The notes: generated by a model from the letters alone, not told the origin. A stretch of DNA of 64,000 bases from Brenneria bubanii (GCF_022378355.1 NZ_JAKMAJ010000011.1:106489-170488), one strand, 5' to 3'; shown: positions 8,835 through 18,295, numbered from the stretch's first letter. A program made the numbers and translations.

Positions 8835-8973
8835 AAAAAAAAAGCCAGCACCCGAGCTGGCTAAAATAAATACTGGAAGCAATGTGAGCAATGTCGCGCC
8901 TTCGCGGTAAAGCCGAAATCATTATGTGAAGATCATCCACACAGGCATACTCTTCGGCTTCCCCGGAACGCCA
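8835..8973 (-). ncRNA. ryhB: RyhB small regulatory RNA, with extended 5' part
   Basis: The minus strand holds the conserved RyhB core GCGACATTGCTCACATTGC at about 8879-8897, then TTCCAGTATTT and the terminator hairpin AGCCAGC-TCGGGT-GCTGGCT followed by nine U (8835-8862). RyhB is an Hfq-dependent sRNA that shuts down iron-using proteins when Fur is unloaded. The 5' end (~8973) is placed seven bases after the likely -10. In E. coli about 38 nt precede the core; here about 75-80 nt do, including an 8-bp stem AAGCCGAA/TTCGGCTT. The location beside yhhW agrees with E. coli synteny. Confidence 0.93.
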
Positions 8974-9015
8974 TGCAATAATAATCATTATCATTCTCGT
9001 CTGTAAAGCGTTTTT
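8974..9015 (-). promoter_or_regulatory. ryhB promoter overlapped by Fur box
   Basis: On the minus strand TTTACA and TATTAT are spaced by 18 bases and serve as -35 and -10. Between and over them lies AATGATAATGATTATTATT (about 8977-8995), which matches the 19-base Fur consensus at 15 positions in two overlapping registers. This is the expected arrangement for iron-loaded Fur repressing ryhB. Confidence 0.85.
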
Positions 9016-9059
9016 TATAATGGCTTCCCTGCCCATTACCCTGCTGGCCGTCGCGCCGC

Positions 9060-10268
9060 CTAATCCTGCGCTAAAGCCCGCGCCAGCAACGTTATCGGGT
9101 GTTCGCATGGTTTGCCGGTGGACATTTCAATTTGCCATTTACAGGTTTCACAATCGGTGATCACCACATCGGCGCCGCTTTCCTCAATTTGCTGGAACAA
9201 CGTCGCGCCGATCGCCTGCGCGGTCGCGTAATGCTCTTTTTTGAAGCCATAGGTGCCGGCAATCCCGCAGCACTGGGAATCCAGCACGATAAGTTCAATA
9301 CCGGGAATACGCTGCAACAATGTCAGCGTGTAGGCGGTCCAGCCCATTTTTTCCAGATGGCAAGGCGTATGGTACGCCACCCGCAGCGGTAGTGAGCGTA
9401 ACGGCAGCTCGCGTCCTTGTTCGTCCAACAGGCGGTATAGCTGACGAGTCGCCAGCTCAATGCCGTCGCGAACATGGCGCGTATCAACGCCCAGGATATG
9501 CGAATACTCATCGCGCAGGGTGAAAGTACAGCTGGACGATGTCGCCACCACGGGAATAGCGTTGCTGTTGATGGCTTCATCCAGCGATTTGATATTTACC
9601 CGCGCCTGTTTTCTCGCCCGATCGTGAAAACCATTGGCAATCAAGGGTACGCCGCAGCACTTCTCTTTGGTCAATAGCTGAACGCCCACATTCAGCGCGT
9701 TGAAAACCCGGATCAGATCTTTGCCCAGTTGAGGATGGTTATAGTTGACGTAACAGCCATGAAAGTAGGCGATCTGCTCAGGATAATGCCGCTGCGTTTC
9801 CGCCTGCCGACGGTACCAGCGACGAAACGTGCCGAAAGAGTACTTCGGCAACTGGCGCCGGTGGTCGATCCGCAAAGCCCGATCCAATAGCCGGCGCACC
9901 GTTTTCAACCCGGTGACGGTATTCACCAGCGGAGCGAAAGGCGTAGATACCGACCCCATCAGATCGGTATGGCTCAGAATCGCGTCGCGCAACGCCGGCT
10001 TGTGCGTGCCGTAGCCGGCTTTTGCTCGCTGAATGATATCGCCGATTTTCACGTCTGACGGGCAGGCCACCTCGCAACGCTTACAGTTGGTGCAGTACTT
10101 GAGCGCCTCATCATACAACGCGGCATCTTTACGCCGCAGACGTTCGCCGTCAGGTCCGGCCTGCTTGGGCCCCGGATAAAGAGGATTAACCCGTGATACC
10201 GGACAATAGGTGGTGCACACCGTACATTTGATACAATTTTCAAAACTGTTGTCGGTCAGCAAACTCAT
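9060..10268 (-). CDS. glpC: Anaerobic glycerol-3-phosphate dehydrogenase subunit C
   Basis: GlpC anchors the GlpAB dimer to the inner membrane and passes electrons to menaquinone during anaerobic growth. The 402-residue protein has two 4Fe-4S ferredoxin motifs near the N-terminus, CIKCTVCTTYCP and CTNCKRCEVACP, and two cysteine-rich CCG-type domains (KEKCCGVPL near 210; DSQCCGIAGTYG near 335). The start at 10268 matches the E. coli N-terminus and overlaps the glpB stop (ATGA). It is the last gene of glpACB; the ryhB promoter lies just downstream. Confidence 0.96.
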   Translation of the reverse strand: MSLLTDNSFENCIKCTVCTTYCPVSRVNPLYPGPKQAGPDGERLRRKDAALYDEALKYCTNCKRCEVACPSDVKIGDIIQRAKAGYGTHKPALRDAILSHTDLMGSVSTPFAPLVNTVTGLKTVRRLLDRALRIDHRRQLPKYSFGTFRRWYRRQAETQRHYPEQIAYFHGCYVNYNHPQLGKDLIRVFNALNVGVQLLTKEKCCGVPLIANGFHDRARKQARVNIKSLDEAINSNAIPVVATSSSCTFTLRDEYSHILGVDTRHVRDGIELATRQLYRLLDEQGRELPLRSLPLRVAYHTPCHLEKMGWTAYTLTLLQRIPGIELIVLDSQCCGIAGTYGFKKEHYATAQAIGATLFQQIEESGADVVITDCETCKWQIEMSTGKPCEHPITLLARALAQD

Positions 10269-11527
10269 GAGCCGCTCTCCTTCAGTATCAGATCGGCCGC
10301 ATACAGCGCGCTCAACATCGAAACGCCGGCGCCGCACCCTTGCGTAATCGGGTCGAACCCTGCCAGCACCGCGCCGATGGCATACAGATTATCCACCGTT
10401 TTGCCGTCGATAGCGGGGTGCAGATTGTCATCGGTTATCACGCCGAATTGCATATAGGGTTGCGCGGCGAACATATCCTGCCGGCACCAGGCTTCGCGAT
10501 GCGCCTCAAAGCGCACATCCAGCCCGAACACCGGTTCAATAATCCTGTCGAAGCGCGCGGACAGACCATTGCTAAAGAAACTGCCGCTGGCCAGCACCAC
10601 CTGGGCGGCGCGAAGCGGAATGTCCTGGTGGTTGCGGGTATAAAGCGCCATTTCCGACGTATCCCGCATCGCCCGCTCCACCCTATCGCCGGGCATCATC
10701 ACGCCGCCTAACCGGCGAAAGCGGCGCGACAACGCCTGGTGTAAACGCAGCCCCGGCACGGAGGGCGGCAGCGTTGGCAACAGCCGCACCGGCTTCCCCA
10801 CCCGCTCGCTTAGCCCGGTCAGCGTCGAGGACGCCGCCAGCCCGATACAGGCGGGCATAATTATCCCGTCGTTGCCGCTGGCCAATACCCGCAGTTCTTC
10901 CGCCAGCGCCGCCTGATTTTCCGCTTGATCAAGGACGCGGGAAATATTCACCGCCCGAAACTCGCTGGGATTGCGGCGCAGCCGATCAAGCAGCGGCAGT
11001 TTCAAATCATCGCTGCGAGCGGCAATGCCCCGAGCCTGAAGCGTCCCGGCGACAACCCGGGACTGAAAGTCGAGAAAACCTTCTATGCCGGCAATCAACG
11101 GCCTTTCCCAATCATCGGCGGGGGATAAGCCGCTGGCGACGCTATCGGCCGGGCTCAGCCAGCAGGGACGAAACTTACCCAGCGGCGTCATTCGCCGATG
11201 GTTTTCCCGCTGATCGCCCTGCATGGATATCGCGCTACGCGTCAGCAATGCCATAACCTGCGGCAATAGCGCGCGGATAGTTTGGCTTCCCATCAGCGAA
11301 TAAGGATGACGCGGCGCCTGACGAGCCAGTTCGTCCAATGCTTCAAGGGGGCGCTCGACCGGTTGACCATCAGGAAGGCAGGCCAGTAAATCCAGCGCGC
11401 CGGAAGAGAAATGCAGCGCACTTTGCCCGGCGCTGACGATGGCGCAGCGTTTGCCCTGCTCGGATAACCGCATGCCGCAGGTTAACCCCGCCAGTCCGCC
11501 GCCGATAATGACTACGTCATAGCGCAT
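10265..11527 (-). CDS. glpB: Anaerobic glycerol-3-phosphate dehydrogenase subunit B
   Basis: GlpB is the flavoprotein partner of GlpA in the membrane complex that oxidises sn-glycerol 3-phosphate to dihydroxyacetone phosphate under anaerobiosis. The 420-residue product opens with a dinucleotide-binding fold, VVIIGGGLAGLTCGMRL, and has SALHFSSGALDLLA near 37-50, LLPTLPPSVPGLRLHQAL near 250, and the C-terminal FDPITQGCGAGVSMLSALYA. The ATG at 11527 corresponds to the E. coli start and overlaps the end of glpA by 11 bases, so the two are translationally coupled. Confidence 0.95.
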   Translation of the reverse strand: MRYDVVIIGGGLAGLTCGMRLSEQGKRCAIVSAGQSALHFSSGALDLLACLPDGQPVERPLEALDELARQAPRHPYSLMGSQTIRALLPQVMALLTRSAISMQGDQRENHRRMTPLGKFRPCWLSPADSVASGLSPADDWERPLIAGIEGFLDFQSRVVAGTLQARGIAARSDDLKLPLLDRLRRNPSEFRAVNISRVLDQAENQAALAEELRVLASGNDGIIMPACIGLAASSTLTGLSERVGKPVRLLPTLPPSVPGLRLHQALSRRFRRLGGVMMPGDRVERAMRDTSEMALYTRNHQDIPLRAAQVVLASGSFFSNGLSARFDRIIEPVFGLDVRFEAHREAWCRQDMFAAQPYMQFGVITDDNLHPAIDGKTVDNLYAIGAVLAGFDPITQGCGAGVSMLSALYAADLILKESGS

Positions 11528-13202
11528 CACGTTCCTCCTCGCTGTCGCCGGCGGTCAACCCACATAAGCCCTGGTAGACCCAACTGGTATACTCGCTTTC
11601 ACGCAGCGTGTTTCCCCAGGCCACCGGACGAATGCCTTTCCAGCGTTCATTCAGAAACTGACTCAACTGGGCAATAGACTCCCGCGGCGTCGATTGGCCA
11701 AACCGGCACAGCAACCCGGCCGCCCGGCAGGCGCACAGCTCGCCCTGGCAGGTTCCCATGCCAACGCGGGTACGCCGGCGTAAGTCAATCAGGTTGTTCA
11801 CCTGAAGCGAAGCCACCGCATAACGCACTTCGCCTGCGGTAACCGCCTCGCATTCGCAGACCAGGCTGTTGTCCAGCCGTTCACCGGACAGCAAGCGCCC
11901 GGCCCGCTCGCCATGACGATAAATGGCCGATCCGCGAAGCGGCGCGGATAAAGACGATGCCTTGCTTTGTCGGTTAGCCCCGAGCTCGGCAAGCAAGGAT
12001 AAATTGGCCGCCGGGTCTTCCATGCCGGGTGCCGAACCGGGCAACAGCCGGTGTGCGGTGGCGCATACCGCGTGGTGGCCCAGCTTTTCACAAATTTTAT
12101 CCGTCACCCACTCCGCCATTAGCCGGTAAGTCATCAACTTGCCGCCGGTGATGGTAATAAACCCTTCCAGCCCATCGCGGTCGGCATGATCAAGCAACAC
12201 AATGCCCCGGCTGACGCTGCGCCCGCTGGGATCGCTGTCGCTGGCCACCAGTGGACGCACGCCGGCATAGGCGCGCAGAATGCGCGTAGCGGCGAGCTGC
12301 GGAGCCAATCTGGCGCCCTGGCGCATCAGTGTTTCCACCTCCGCCGGCGTGACGGCCATATTGTCGATTTGGTCGTAATCGATACGCGTCGAGGTGGTGC
12401 CGATCAATGAAATGGTGTCGCCCGGCACCAAAATATCGGCATCGGCCGGTTTTCGGCAGCGGTTAATCACCATGTGGTTAATACGATGACCCAAGATCAG
12501 CAGTGCGCCCTTCGCCGGAAACATCCGTACGCGCAGGTCGGCGTACTCGGCGATGCGCTGCCCCCAAATGCCGCCGGCATTGACCACTATCTGCGCATAA
12601 ATTGTGCTTTCAATACCGCTGTTATGGTCGCGAACGCGTACCCCGGTGATGCGATCGCTCTGACGTATCAGGCCGACCACCTCATGATAGGTCAGCACCT
12701 CGGCGCCATGCTCCTGCGCGTCGATCATATTGGCCGTGGTCAGCCGAAACGGATCCACCGTACCGTCAGGCACCCGGACCGCGCCGATCAGCGACGGGTT
12801 TGCCGCAGGTTCAAGCCGCAAAGCTTCTTGCGGATCAATCGCCTGCGCGTCAATCCCGGCCCGACGGCAGGCAGCGATAAATTGGGTTTGATAAGCGAGG
12901 TCGTCTTCCGGCAGGGTGATAAACAAGCCATCGGTAGGTTCGACGCAGTGGCGGGCGATGCGTCGCAGAATTTGGTTTTCTTCAATGCATTCGCGGGCGG
13001 ACTCGCCATCGGTCACCGCATAGCGTGATCCGCTGTGCAGCAGGCCATGATTACGCCCGGTCGCCCCGGTCGCGATATCATAACGTTCGAGCAACAGACA
13101 GCGTAATCCCCGCAGCGCGCAATCGCGTACGGTCCCGGCCCCGGTCGCGCCGCCGCCAATCACAATGACATCGGTTTCCCGGTATGCCCCACTCTTTTGC
13201 AT
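11517..13202 (-). CDS. glpA: Anaerobic glycerol-3-phosphate dehydrogenase catalytic subunit A
   Basis: GlpA is the FAD-dependent catalytic subunit. The 561-residue protein has the Rossmann motif VIVIGGGATGAGTVRD near residues 12-27, the family motif LLHSGSRYAV near 53-62, and a C-terminal BFD-like [2Fe-2S] domain with CECEAVT and GTCQGELCACR near 460-505. E. coli GlpA is 542 aa. I chose the second of two adjacent ATGs because GAGG lies five bases before it. CRP and GlpR sites upstream (13281-13408) suggest glycerol phosphate and catabolite control. The divergent glpTQ found in E. coli is absent. Confidence 0.96.
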   Translation of the reverse strand: MQKSGAYRETDVIVIGGGATGAGTVRDCALRGLRCLLLERYDIATGATGRNHGLLHSGSRYAVTDGESARECIEENQILRRIARHCVEPTDGLFITLPEDDLAYQTQFIAACRRAGIDAQAIDPQEALRLEPAANPSLIGAVRVPDGTVDPFRLTTANMIDAQEHGAEVLTYHEVVGLIRQSDRITGVRVRDHNSGIESTIYAQIVVNAGGIWGQRIAEYADLRVRMFPAKGALLILGHRINHMVINRCRKPADADILVPGDTISLIGTTSTRIDYDQIDNMAVTPAEVETLMRQGARLAPQLAATRILRAYAGVRPLVASDSDPSGRSVSRGIVLLDHADRDGLEGFITITGGKLMTYRLMAEWVTDKICEKLGHHAVCATAHRLLPGSAPGMEDPAANLSLLAELGANRQSKASSLSAPLRGSAIYRHGERAGRLLSGERLDNSLVCECEAVTAGEVRYAVASLQVNNLIDLRRRTRVGMGTCQGELCACRAAGLLCRFGQSTPRESIAQLSQFLNERWKGIRPVAWGNTLRESEYTSWVYQGLCGLTAGDSEEERDAL

Positions 13203-13280
13203 CATGCCCTCGCTTCACGCGGCTCGCTATCGCGTGCAAGTAAGACACAAAATGTGGGGTTAATGTTTGATAAAGAGCAA

Positions 13281-13304
13281 GAACGAACATTAAACGAAAA
13301 TAAC
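13281..13304. promoter_or_regulatory. Candidate GlpR half-site pair upstream of glpA
   Basis: The minus strand reads TTTTCGTTTAATGTTCG, giving two tandem GlpR-like half-sites, 80-100 bases before glpA. The match to the palindromic consensus is partial, so this is weaker than the site at 13388. Confidence 0.45.
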
Positions 13305-13322
13305 GAGGCGATAAAAATCCAT

Positions 13323-13344
13323 AATTGTGATTAAAATCACACAC
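13323..13344. promoter_or_regulatory. CRP binding site upstream of glpA
   Basis: TGTGATTAAAATCACA (13326-13341) is a perfect TGTGA-N6-TCACA palindrome, about 125 bases before the glpA start. CRP control of glpACB is known in E. coli. An FNR contribution is possible but no clear TTGAT-N4-ATCAA site was seen. Confidence 0.85.
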
Positions 13345-13387
13345 TCGCGCCACCAAGCCGATGGGAAGCCTGAAGGTTAGAGACCAC

Positions 13388-13408
13388 TACGTTCGTTATG
13401 GAACATAA
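13388..13408. promoter_or_regulatory. GlpR operator upstream of glpA
   Basis: On the minus strand ATGTTCCATAACGAACGT resembles the GlpR consensus ATGTTCGWTWACGAACAT with two mismatches. It lies near 190 bases before glpA. The interval 13409-13537 contains no gene; it has an 11-base inverted repeat (GGCGGCGCGAG at 13487, CTCGCGCCGCC at 13521) just after the yigL stop. Confidence 0.65.
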
Positions 13409-13537
13409 GGTTATCGTTGCAGACAACGGCGATGGGGAGGCGGGAATGGCGGCGCACGAAACACCGCATAAACAGGCGGCCAAGAGGGCGGCGCGAGTGG
13501 AGAGCCAATCCTTCAGCTCGCTCGCGCCGCCGTCAGA

Positions 13538-14338
13538 TCATGCCAGAAACAGGCGGCGCAGGTAGTTCGGCACGGCGCTCTCGGCGTTGGAGCCGATCAC
13601 TTCCCGGTCGGGCAGCAAATCCTTTAAGCGCTGATGCGCGTTTTGCATGATGCAGCCCTTACCCGCCATCGACAACATTTCAAAATCGTTCATGCCGTCG
13701 CCGAAGGCGATGCAGTCTTTCAGTGAGAAACCGATAACCCTCGCAACCTGTTCCAGCGCATGCCCTTTGGATACGCCGCCCGCCATCACCTCCAGACAGG
13801 TCAGCGTCGAGAAACTGACATTAACGCGATCGCCCCAGCGCGCATTGATCGCCTCTTCCAGCGACAATAGCTGTTCGTGCGAATCGCAGGTAAAAAAGAT
13901 TTTACTTACGCCGTCGGTTTCCAGCAGGGCGGGTTCGAACAGTTTGTACTTAAACACGGACTCTTTAAAAAAACGCTCTTCTTCCGGACGTTGACGATTC
14001 ATAAACCAATCATCATCGCGGTACACATGCGTCAGCATATCCGGGTTGTGATGCACCACGCCGTAAAGATCGCGGGCAATGTCCGGGTCAAGATTATGAC
14101 TGAAAATCAGCTCGCCCTGGGCGTTGTGAACCCGGGCGCCGTTAGACGTGATCATAAATGCGTTGATGCCCAGAGCATCTCGGATCTGCCCCACGTCCAT
14201 GTAGTGCCGCCCGGTGGCGAACACAAAATGAATCCCTTTGCCAGTCAATAGCCGAAGTGTTTCTTTCGCATAGGGGGACAGAGAATGGTCGGTTGACAAT
14301 AGCGTGCCATCTAAATCGGAAGCGACAACATGGTACAT
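13538..14338 (-). CDS. yigL: HAD-superfamily sugar phosphatase YigL
   Basis: This 266-residue Cof-type HAD phosphatase has motif I VVASDLDGTLLS at residues 4-15, the FATGRHYMDVGQIRD segment near 40-54, and motif IV CIAFGDGMNDFEMLSMAG near 210-227. In E. coli YigL dephosphorylates sugar phosphates including pyridoxal phosphate and glucose 6-phosphate and takes part in the sugar-phosphate stress response. The ATG at 14338 gives the same length as E. coli; upstream codons extend the frame without conservation. It lies 48 bases after pldB. Confidence 0.94.
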   Translation of the reverse strand: MYHVVASDLDGTLLSTDHSLSPYAKETLRLLTGKGIHFVFATGRHYMDVGQIRDALGINAFMITSNGARVHNAQGELIFSHNLDPDIARDLYGVVHHNPDMLTHVYRDDDWFMNRQRPEEERFFKESVFKYKLFEPALLETDGVSKIFFTCDSHEQLLSLEEAINARWGDRVNVSFSTLTCLEVMAGGVSKGHALEQVARVIGFSLKDCIAFGDGMNDFEMLSMAGKGCIMQNAHQRLKDLLPDREVIGSNAESAVPNYLRRLFLA

Positions 14339-14386
14339 ACGGTGAGCTCTAACCTCTGGTGAATGTGGCGGCATTGGCCGCAGAAT

Positions 14387-15379
14387 TTAATGATACTGGG
14401 AAAAATGGGCCAGAATAAGCCCGAATGCCTCGGCGCGAATCGCGTCTTTCTCAAACAGTATTTCGTGTCGGGCACCTGTAATCATTCGCGGCTTCCCGCC
14501 TGCGCATGGATGGCCGCTGTGCGCCAGAGCCTGACAAAACGCATCCTGACAGCGATTATCCACCACGCGATCTTCCTCAGCCTGCAACAACAGTATCGGC
14601 GTCGTGATGTCGGCGGCCGCCATCGGCAACGCTTTTCCCACCGTAAGGGCTTCGCGCACCCAATGATAGGTCGGCCCGCCAACGCGCAGGCCCGGCTCAT
14701 CGGCATAGACCCTGACGCTGCGCTGATAACGTTCCCGGCTGTGAGTCAGTACATTAACCATATAGGGCAACGGCCGCCATTGTCCGGTGCCGATGGCATA
14801 ATAGTCCCGCAGCGAAGGGCGGCGTTCCGCCCAGTCGACAATCTGCCAGGCCAACCAGTGCGGCATCGGCAGATGAATGCCGAACATCGGCGCGCACAGC
14901 GCCGCGGCATCAAACGCGTCCGGTCGACGGGCCATAAACTGAGCCAGAATGGCGCCGCCCATCGAATGCGCCAGCGCAAATCGCCGGGCATAGGTCTGGC
15001 CGCTAATTTGCTGTTGCCACAGCAATTCGACATCGTCCGCATAGTCGCTAAAACGCAATACATGCCCGCGATGGCGATCTTCAAGCAGACGCCCGGATCG
15101 CCCCTGCCCACGATGATCCATCATCAGCACGTCATAACCATGATGGAAGAGATCGTAGGCGACTTCGCTGTATTTTACGAAACTTTCAATACGGCCGGGA
15201 AACACGACGACCAGCTTATCGTGGCGGGAAGAAGCAAAACGCACGAAACGAATCGGCACATTATCGACGCCGATAATCTCCCCTTCTGCGCGCCGACGCC
15301 AAAAATCCAGTAATTTTCCGCTAGCAAAGGCAGCGTACTGCGCTTCTCTCGTTAACAGGCTATCGGAATACGGAATCAT
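14387..15379 (-). CDS. pldB: Lysophospholipase L2
   Basis: PldB is a 330-residue alpha/beta-hydrolase that removes the fatty acid from lysophospholipids at the inner membrane. The nucleophile elbow AHSMGGAILAQF lies near residues 118-129, MMDHRGQGRSGR near 86-97, and a late acid/histidine pair is given by EEDRVVDN and ARHEILFE. The ATG at 15379 has GGAG seven bases upstream and matches the E. coli start; the frame continues 20 codons upstream without support. It is followed by yigL, as in E. coli, and separated from divergent rhtB by the paired-hairpin repeat. Confidence 0.93.
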   Translation of the reverse strand: MIPYSDSLLTREAQYAAFASGKLLDFWRRRAEGEIIGVDNVPIRFVRFASSRHDKLVVVFPGRIESFVKYSEVAYDLFHHGYDVLMMDHRGQGRSGRLLEDRHRGHVLRFSDYADDVELLWQQQISGQTYARRFALAHSMGGAILAQFMARRPDAFDAAALCAPMFGIHLPMPHWLAWQIVDWAERRPSLRDYYAIGTGQWRPLPYMVNVLTHSRERYQRSVRVYADEPGLRVGGPTYHWVREALTVGKALPMAAADITTPILLLQAEEDRVVDNRCQDAFCQALAHSGHPCAGGKPRMITGARHEILFEKDAIRAEAFGLILAHFSQYH

Positions 15380-15465
15380 CACACATCTCCGTGGCGGGCC
15401 AGTAAAGCTCTCGGAAAGGCTTTGTGAGCTATAGCACAACTATAGCTATCAGAGTATTGTGTCAT

Positions 15466-15576
15466 AAAAAATCGTCGGGAGCGATTTTCAACAACGCGAC
15501 GCGTTGGCCCATTGGGCGAGCCTCATGGACGAGGCGAGTAAAAAATCGTCGGGAGCGATTTTCAACAACGCCGGCG
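15466..15576. repeat. Paired-hairpin repeat, locus B (inverted relative to locus A)
   Basis: Two copies, near 15466-15502 and 15540-15576 (period 74), read AAAAATCGTCGGGAGCGATT followed by TTCAACAACGC. The reverse complement matches the locus A unit at about 85 percent. Between them is GCCTC-ATGGAC-GAGGC plus GCCCA-T-TGGGC, so the layout of two main hairpins around a small one is kept although the inner sequence differs. It lies between divergent pldB and rhtB. Confidence 0.7.
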
Positions 15577-15641
15577 ACGGCCCGTCAGATTGCGGCCAGA
15601 ACGTCGGCTATCACAAAACAGGGATCATGGAGCATCGGAAA

Positions 15642-16262
15642 GTGACCTTCGACTGGTGGTTAACCTATTTATTAACAACGCTTATTCTCAGTCTTTCTCC
15701 CGGTTCGGGCGCAATCAACACCATGAGCACCGGGATCAGCCACGGCTATCGAGGCACCCTTGCCTCAATCACCGGTTTACAGATTGGTCTGGCCGTACAC
15801 ATCGTGCTGGTGGGGATCGGGCTTGGCGCCCTGCTATCGCAATCCATTCTGTTTTTCGACATATTGAAATGGCTGGGGGCGGCGTATCTGGTTTGGCTGG
15901 GTATTCAGCAGTGGCGCTCGGCAGGCTCATTGGATATGAATGCGCTGGCCAGCACCCTGCCGCGCCGAAAGCTATTGAAACGCGCCATTCTGGTTAATCT
16001 GACCAACCCGAAAAGCATCGTGTTCCTGGCGGCGCTCTTTCCGCAGTTCATCATTCCCCACCAGCCACAGGCCGCGCAGTATCTGGTTTTGGGGACCACC
16101 ACCATCGCCGTCGATATTATCGTGATGATTGGTTACGCCACGCTCGCCAAACGGATTTCCGGCTGGTTGAAAGGCGCGCGACAGATGCGGATACTCAATC
16201 GAATTTTTGGTTCGCTGTTTATACTGGTTGGCTTACTGCTGGCGACGGCAAGAAAAGCATAG
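15642..16262 (+). CDS. rhtB: Homoserine/homoserine lactone exporter RhtB
   Basis: This 206-residue LysE/RhtB-family exporter has about six helices, with the diagnostic [13 protein letters not shown] near residues 17-29, [20 protein letters not shown] near 34-53 and [18 protein letters not shown] near 122-139. It exports homoserine and its lactone in E. coli. The GTG at 15642 matches the E. coli start and has GGAG nine bases before it. It is convergent with recQ, separated by an inverted repeat. The sister gene rhtC, next to it in E. coli, is missing. Confidence 0.93.
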   Translation: MTFDWWLTYLLTTLILSLSPGSGAINTMSTGISHGYRGTLASITGLQIGLAVHIVLVGIGLGALLSQSILFFDILKWLGAAYLVWLGIQQWRSAGSLDMNALASTLPRRKLLKRAILVNLTNPKSIVFLAALFPQFIIPHQPQAAQYLVLGTTTIAVDIIVMIGYATLAKRISGWLKGARQMRILNRIFGSLFILVGLLLATARKA

Positions 16263-16273
16263 TGATCAAAACG

Positions 16274-16307
16274 CCGGGTTTATGTCGCTTCAGGCACGTA
16301 AACCCGG
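16274..16307. terminator. Hairpin between convergent rhtB and recQ
   Basis: CCGGGTTTA and TAAACCCGG form a perfect 9-bp stem with a 16-base loop, placed between the two convergent stops. It lacks a U tract on either strand, so a bidirectional terminator role is inferred from position. Confidence 0.4.
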
Positions 16308-16373
16308 CCGTCAGCGAGGGAGGATGAGCTGATCTCGTTGCTTTCCTAGCCCCGACGCAGGGATAACTGAACG

Positions 16374-18200
16374 TCACTCATCAGCGTTATCGACATGATC
16401 GCGAATCATGGCCATAAAGGGCGAGCCGAAGCGTTCCAGCTTACGCTGCCCAACACCGTTGATATTCAGCAGCTCGGCCGCCTTAATCGGCAGCAGTTCG
16501 GCCATTTCCAGCAGCGTCGCGTCGCTGAACACCACATAGGGCGGAATATTGGCCTCATCCGCGATGGATTTACGCAGCTTTCTTAATTTGGCAAACAGCT
16601 TGCGATCGTAGTTGCCGCCGTAGGTTTTCTGACTGGCGCGCGGTTTCAAATTAATCATCCGCGGAACCGCAAGCTGTAGCGGGACTTCGCCGCGCAGCAC
16701 AGGACGAGCCGACTCAGTGAGCTGTAGCGCGGAATGCAGTGCGATATTCTGGCTGAGCAGTCCCAGGTGAATCAGCTGGCGCAGCACGCTGATCCAGTGT
16801 TCATGGGACTTATCACGGCCAATACCGTAAACCGGCAGCTTATCATGGCCAAACTCGCGAATACGTTGGTTATTCGCCCCGCGCAATACCTCGACGATGT
16901 ACCCCATGCCAAAGCGTTGCCCGACCCGGTACACGCAGGAGAGCGCCTTTTGCGCCTCCACCAGCCCGTCATAACGTTTGGGAGGGTCGAGGCAGATATC
17001 GCAGTTGCCGCATGACTGCTGGCGCCCTTCGCCGAAATAGTTGAGCAGCACCAGACGGCGGCAGGTTTGCGCCTCGGCAAAAGCGCCCATCGCATTCAGC
17101 TTATGGCGTTCAATGTCCAACTGCTGTCCGGCCGGCTTCTCTTCCAGACAGCGCCGCAGCCAGGCCATATCTGCCGGGTCGTAAAACAGCGCCGCCTCGG
17201 CCGCCAGGCCGTCCCGTCCGGCTCGCCCCGTCTCCTGGTAATAGGATTCAATATTGCGCGGAATATCAAAATGCACCACGAAGCGGACGTTGGGCTTGTT
17301 AATCCCCATGCCGAATGCGACGGTCGCCACCACGACCTGGAGGTCGTCGCGCTGAAAGGCTTCCTGAACCTGCGCTCGCCGCTCGTTGTCCAAACCGGCG
17401 TGGTATGCCGCCACGCTCAGCCCGCGACTTTGCAGACGGGCGCTGATATCTTCCACCTTGGCCCGGCTATTACAGTAAATAATACCGCTTTTGCCGCGCT
17501 GCCCCTGCACAAACATCCACAGCTGATCGAGCGGTTTGAATTTTTCCACCAGCGTGTAACGAATATTCGGCCGGTCAAAACTGCTGACCTGTATCAGTGG
17601 AGAACGAAGATCCAGCAGGCGGTGAATATCCCGCCGGGTGGTTTCATCGGCGGTGGCGGTCAGCGCGATCACCGGCAGACCGGGGAAATGCTGTTTCACC
17701 TGCCCCAGCGCACGGTACTCAGGGCGGAAATCGTGACCCCACTGAGAAATGCAGTGGGCTTCGTCCACGGCGATCAGTGACGGATTCCACTGCATCAGGT
17801 GGTCGAGGAAACTGTCGGTCGTCAGGCGTTCCGGCGCGATATACAGCAGTTTGATCTGCCCGGAACGACAGCCGGACATCACCTCAAACTGCTGTTCACG
17901 AGTCTGGGTTGAATTGAGACAGGCGGCCGATACGCCATAGGCCTGGAGCTGATCGACCTGATCTTTCATCAGCGATATCAGCGGAGAAACCACCAGCGTC
18001 AGGCCATCCATCACCAGCGCGGGAATTTGATAGCACAGCGATTTCCCGCCGCCGGTTGGCATGACCACCAGACAGTCCTGTCCGCCGAGGGTCGCATTGA
18101 TAATTTCCTGCTGACCCGGCCGGAATTGTTGATAGCCAAACGTCTCCCGCAGGATTTGAACCGCCAGCGTTTCCTTATTTAATACTTCCGCCGTAGACAC
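16374..18200 (-). CDS. recQ: ATP-dependent DNA helicase RecQ
   Basis: RecQ is a 3'-5' helicase of the RecF recombination pathway. The 608-residue protein has helicase motifs in order: [13 protein letters not shown] (Walker A, near 45-57), [53 protein letters not shown] and [12 protein letters not shown]. The RQC zinc-binding cysteines follow (CRR, CGNCDIC near 380-403) and an HRDC domain closes the protein (about 525-600). E. coli RecQ is 609 aa. It is adjacent to pldA, as in E. coli. Confidence 0.97.
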   Translation of the reverse strand: MSTAEVLNKETLAVQILRETFGYQQFRPGQQEIINATLGGQDCLVVMPTGGGKSLCYQIPALVMDGLTLVVSPLISLMKDQVDQLQAYGVSAACLNSTQTREQQFEVMSGCRSGQIKLLYIAPERLTTDSFLDHLMQWNPSLIAVDEAHCISQWGHDFRPEYRALGQVKQHFPGLPVIALTATADETTRRDIHRLLDLRSPLIQVSSFDRPNIRYTLVEKFKPLDQLWMFVQGQRGKSGIIYCNSRAKVEDISARLQSRGLSVAAYHAGLDNERRAQVQEAFQRDDLQVVVATVAFGMGINKPNVRFVVHFDIPRNIESYYQETGRAGRDGLAAEAALFYDPADMAWLRRCLEEKPAGQQLDIERHKLNAMGAFAEAQTCRRLVLLNYFGEGRQQSCGNCDICLDPPKRYDGLVEAQKALSCVYRVGQRFGMGYIVEVLRGANNQRIREFGHDKLPVYGIGRDKSHEHWISVLRQLIHLGLLSQNIALHSALQLTESARPVLRGEVPLQLAVPRMINLKPRASQKTYGGNYDRKLFAKLRKLRKSIADEANIPPYVVFSDATLLEMAELLPIKAAELLNINGVGQRKLERFGSPFMAMIRDHVDNADE

Positions 18201-18295
18201 GCCTTCCCCAATCTGATGAACTCAAACAGACGCCATTTTCTGCGTCGTCCGGTAAAACTGCAATATTTACCTGTGAATATTGCCATTATCCGTAA

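Noticed and set aside
8803-9108. 101-codon minus-strand frame covering ryhB
   Set aside because: It covers the Fur box, sRNA and terminator; the conserved RNA explains the sequence.
15504-15641. Upstream part of the rhtB frame as coding
   Set aside because: It is made of the paired-hairpin repeat; the GTG at 15642 fits the family start.
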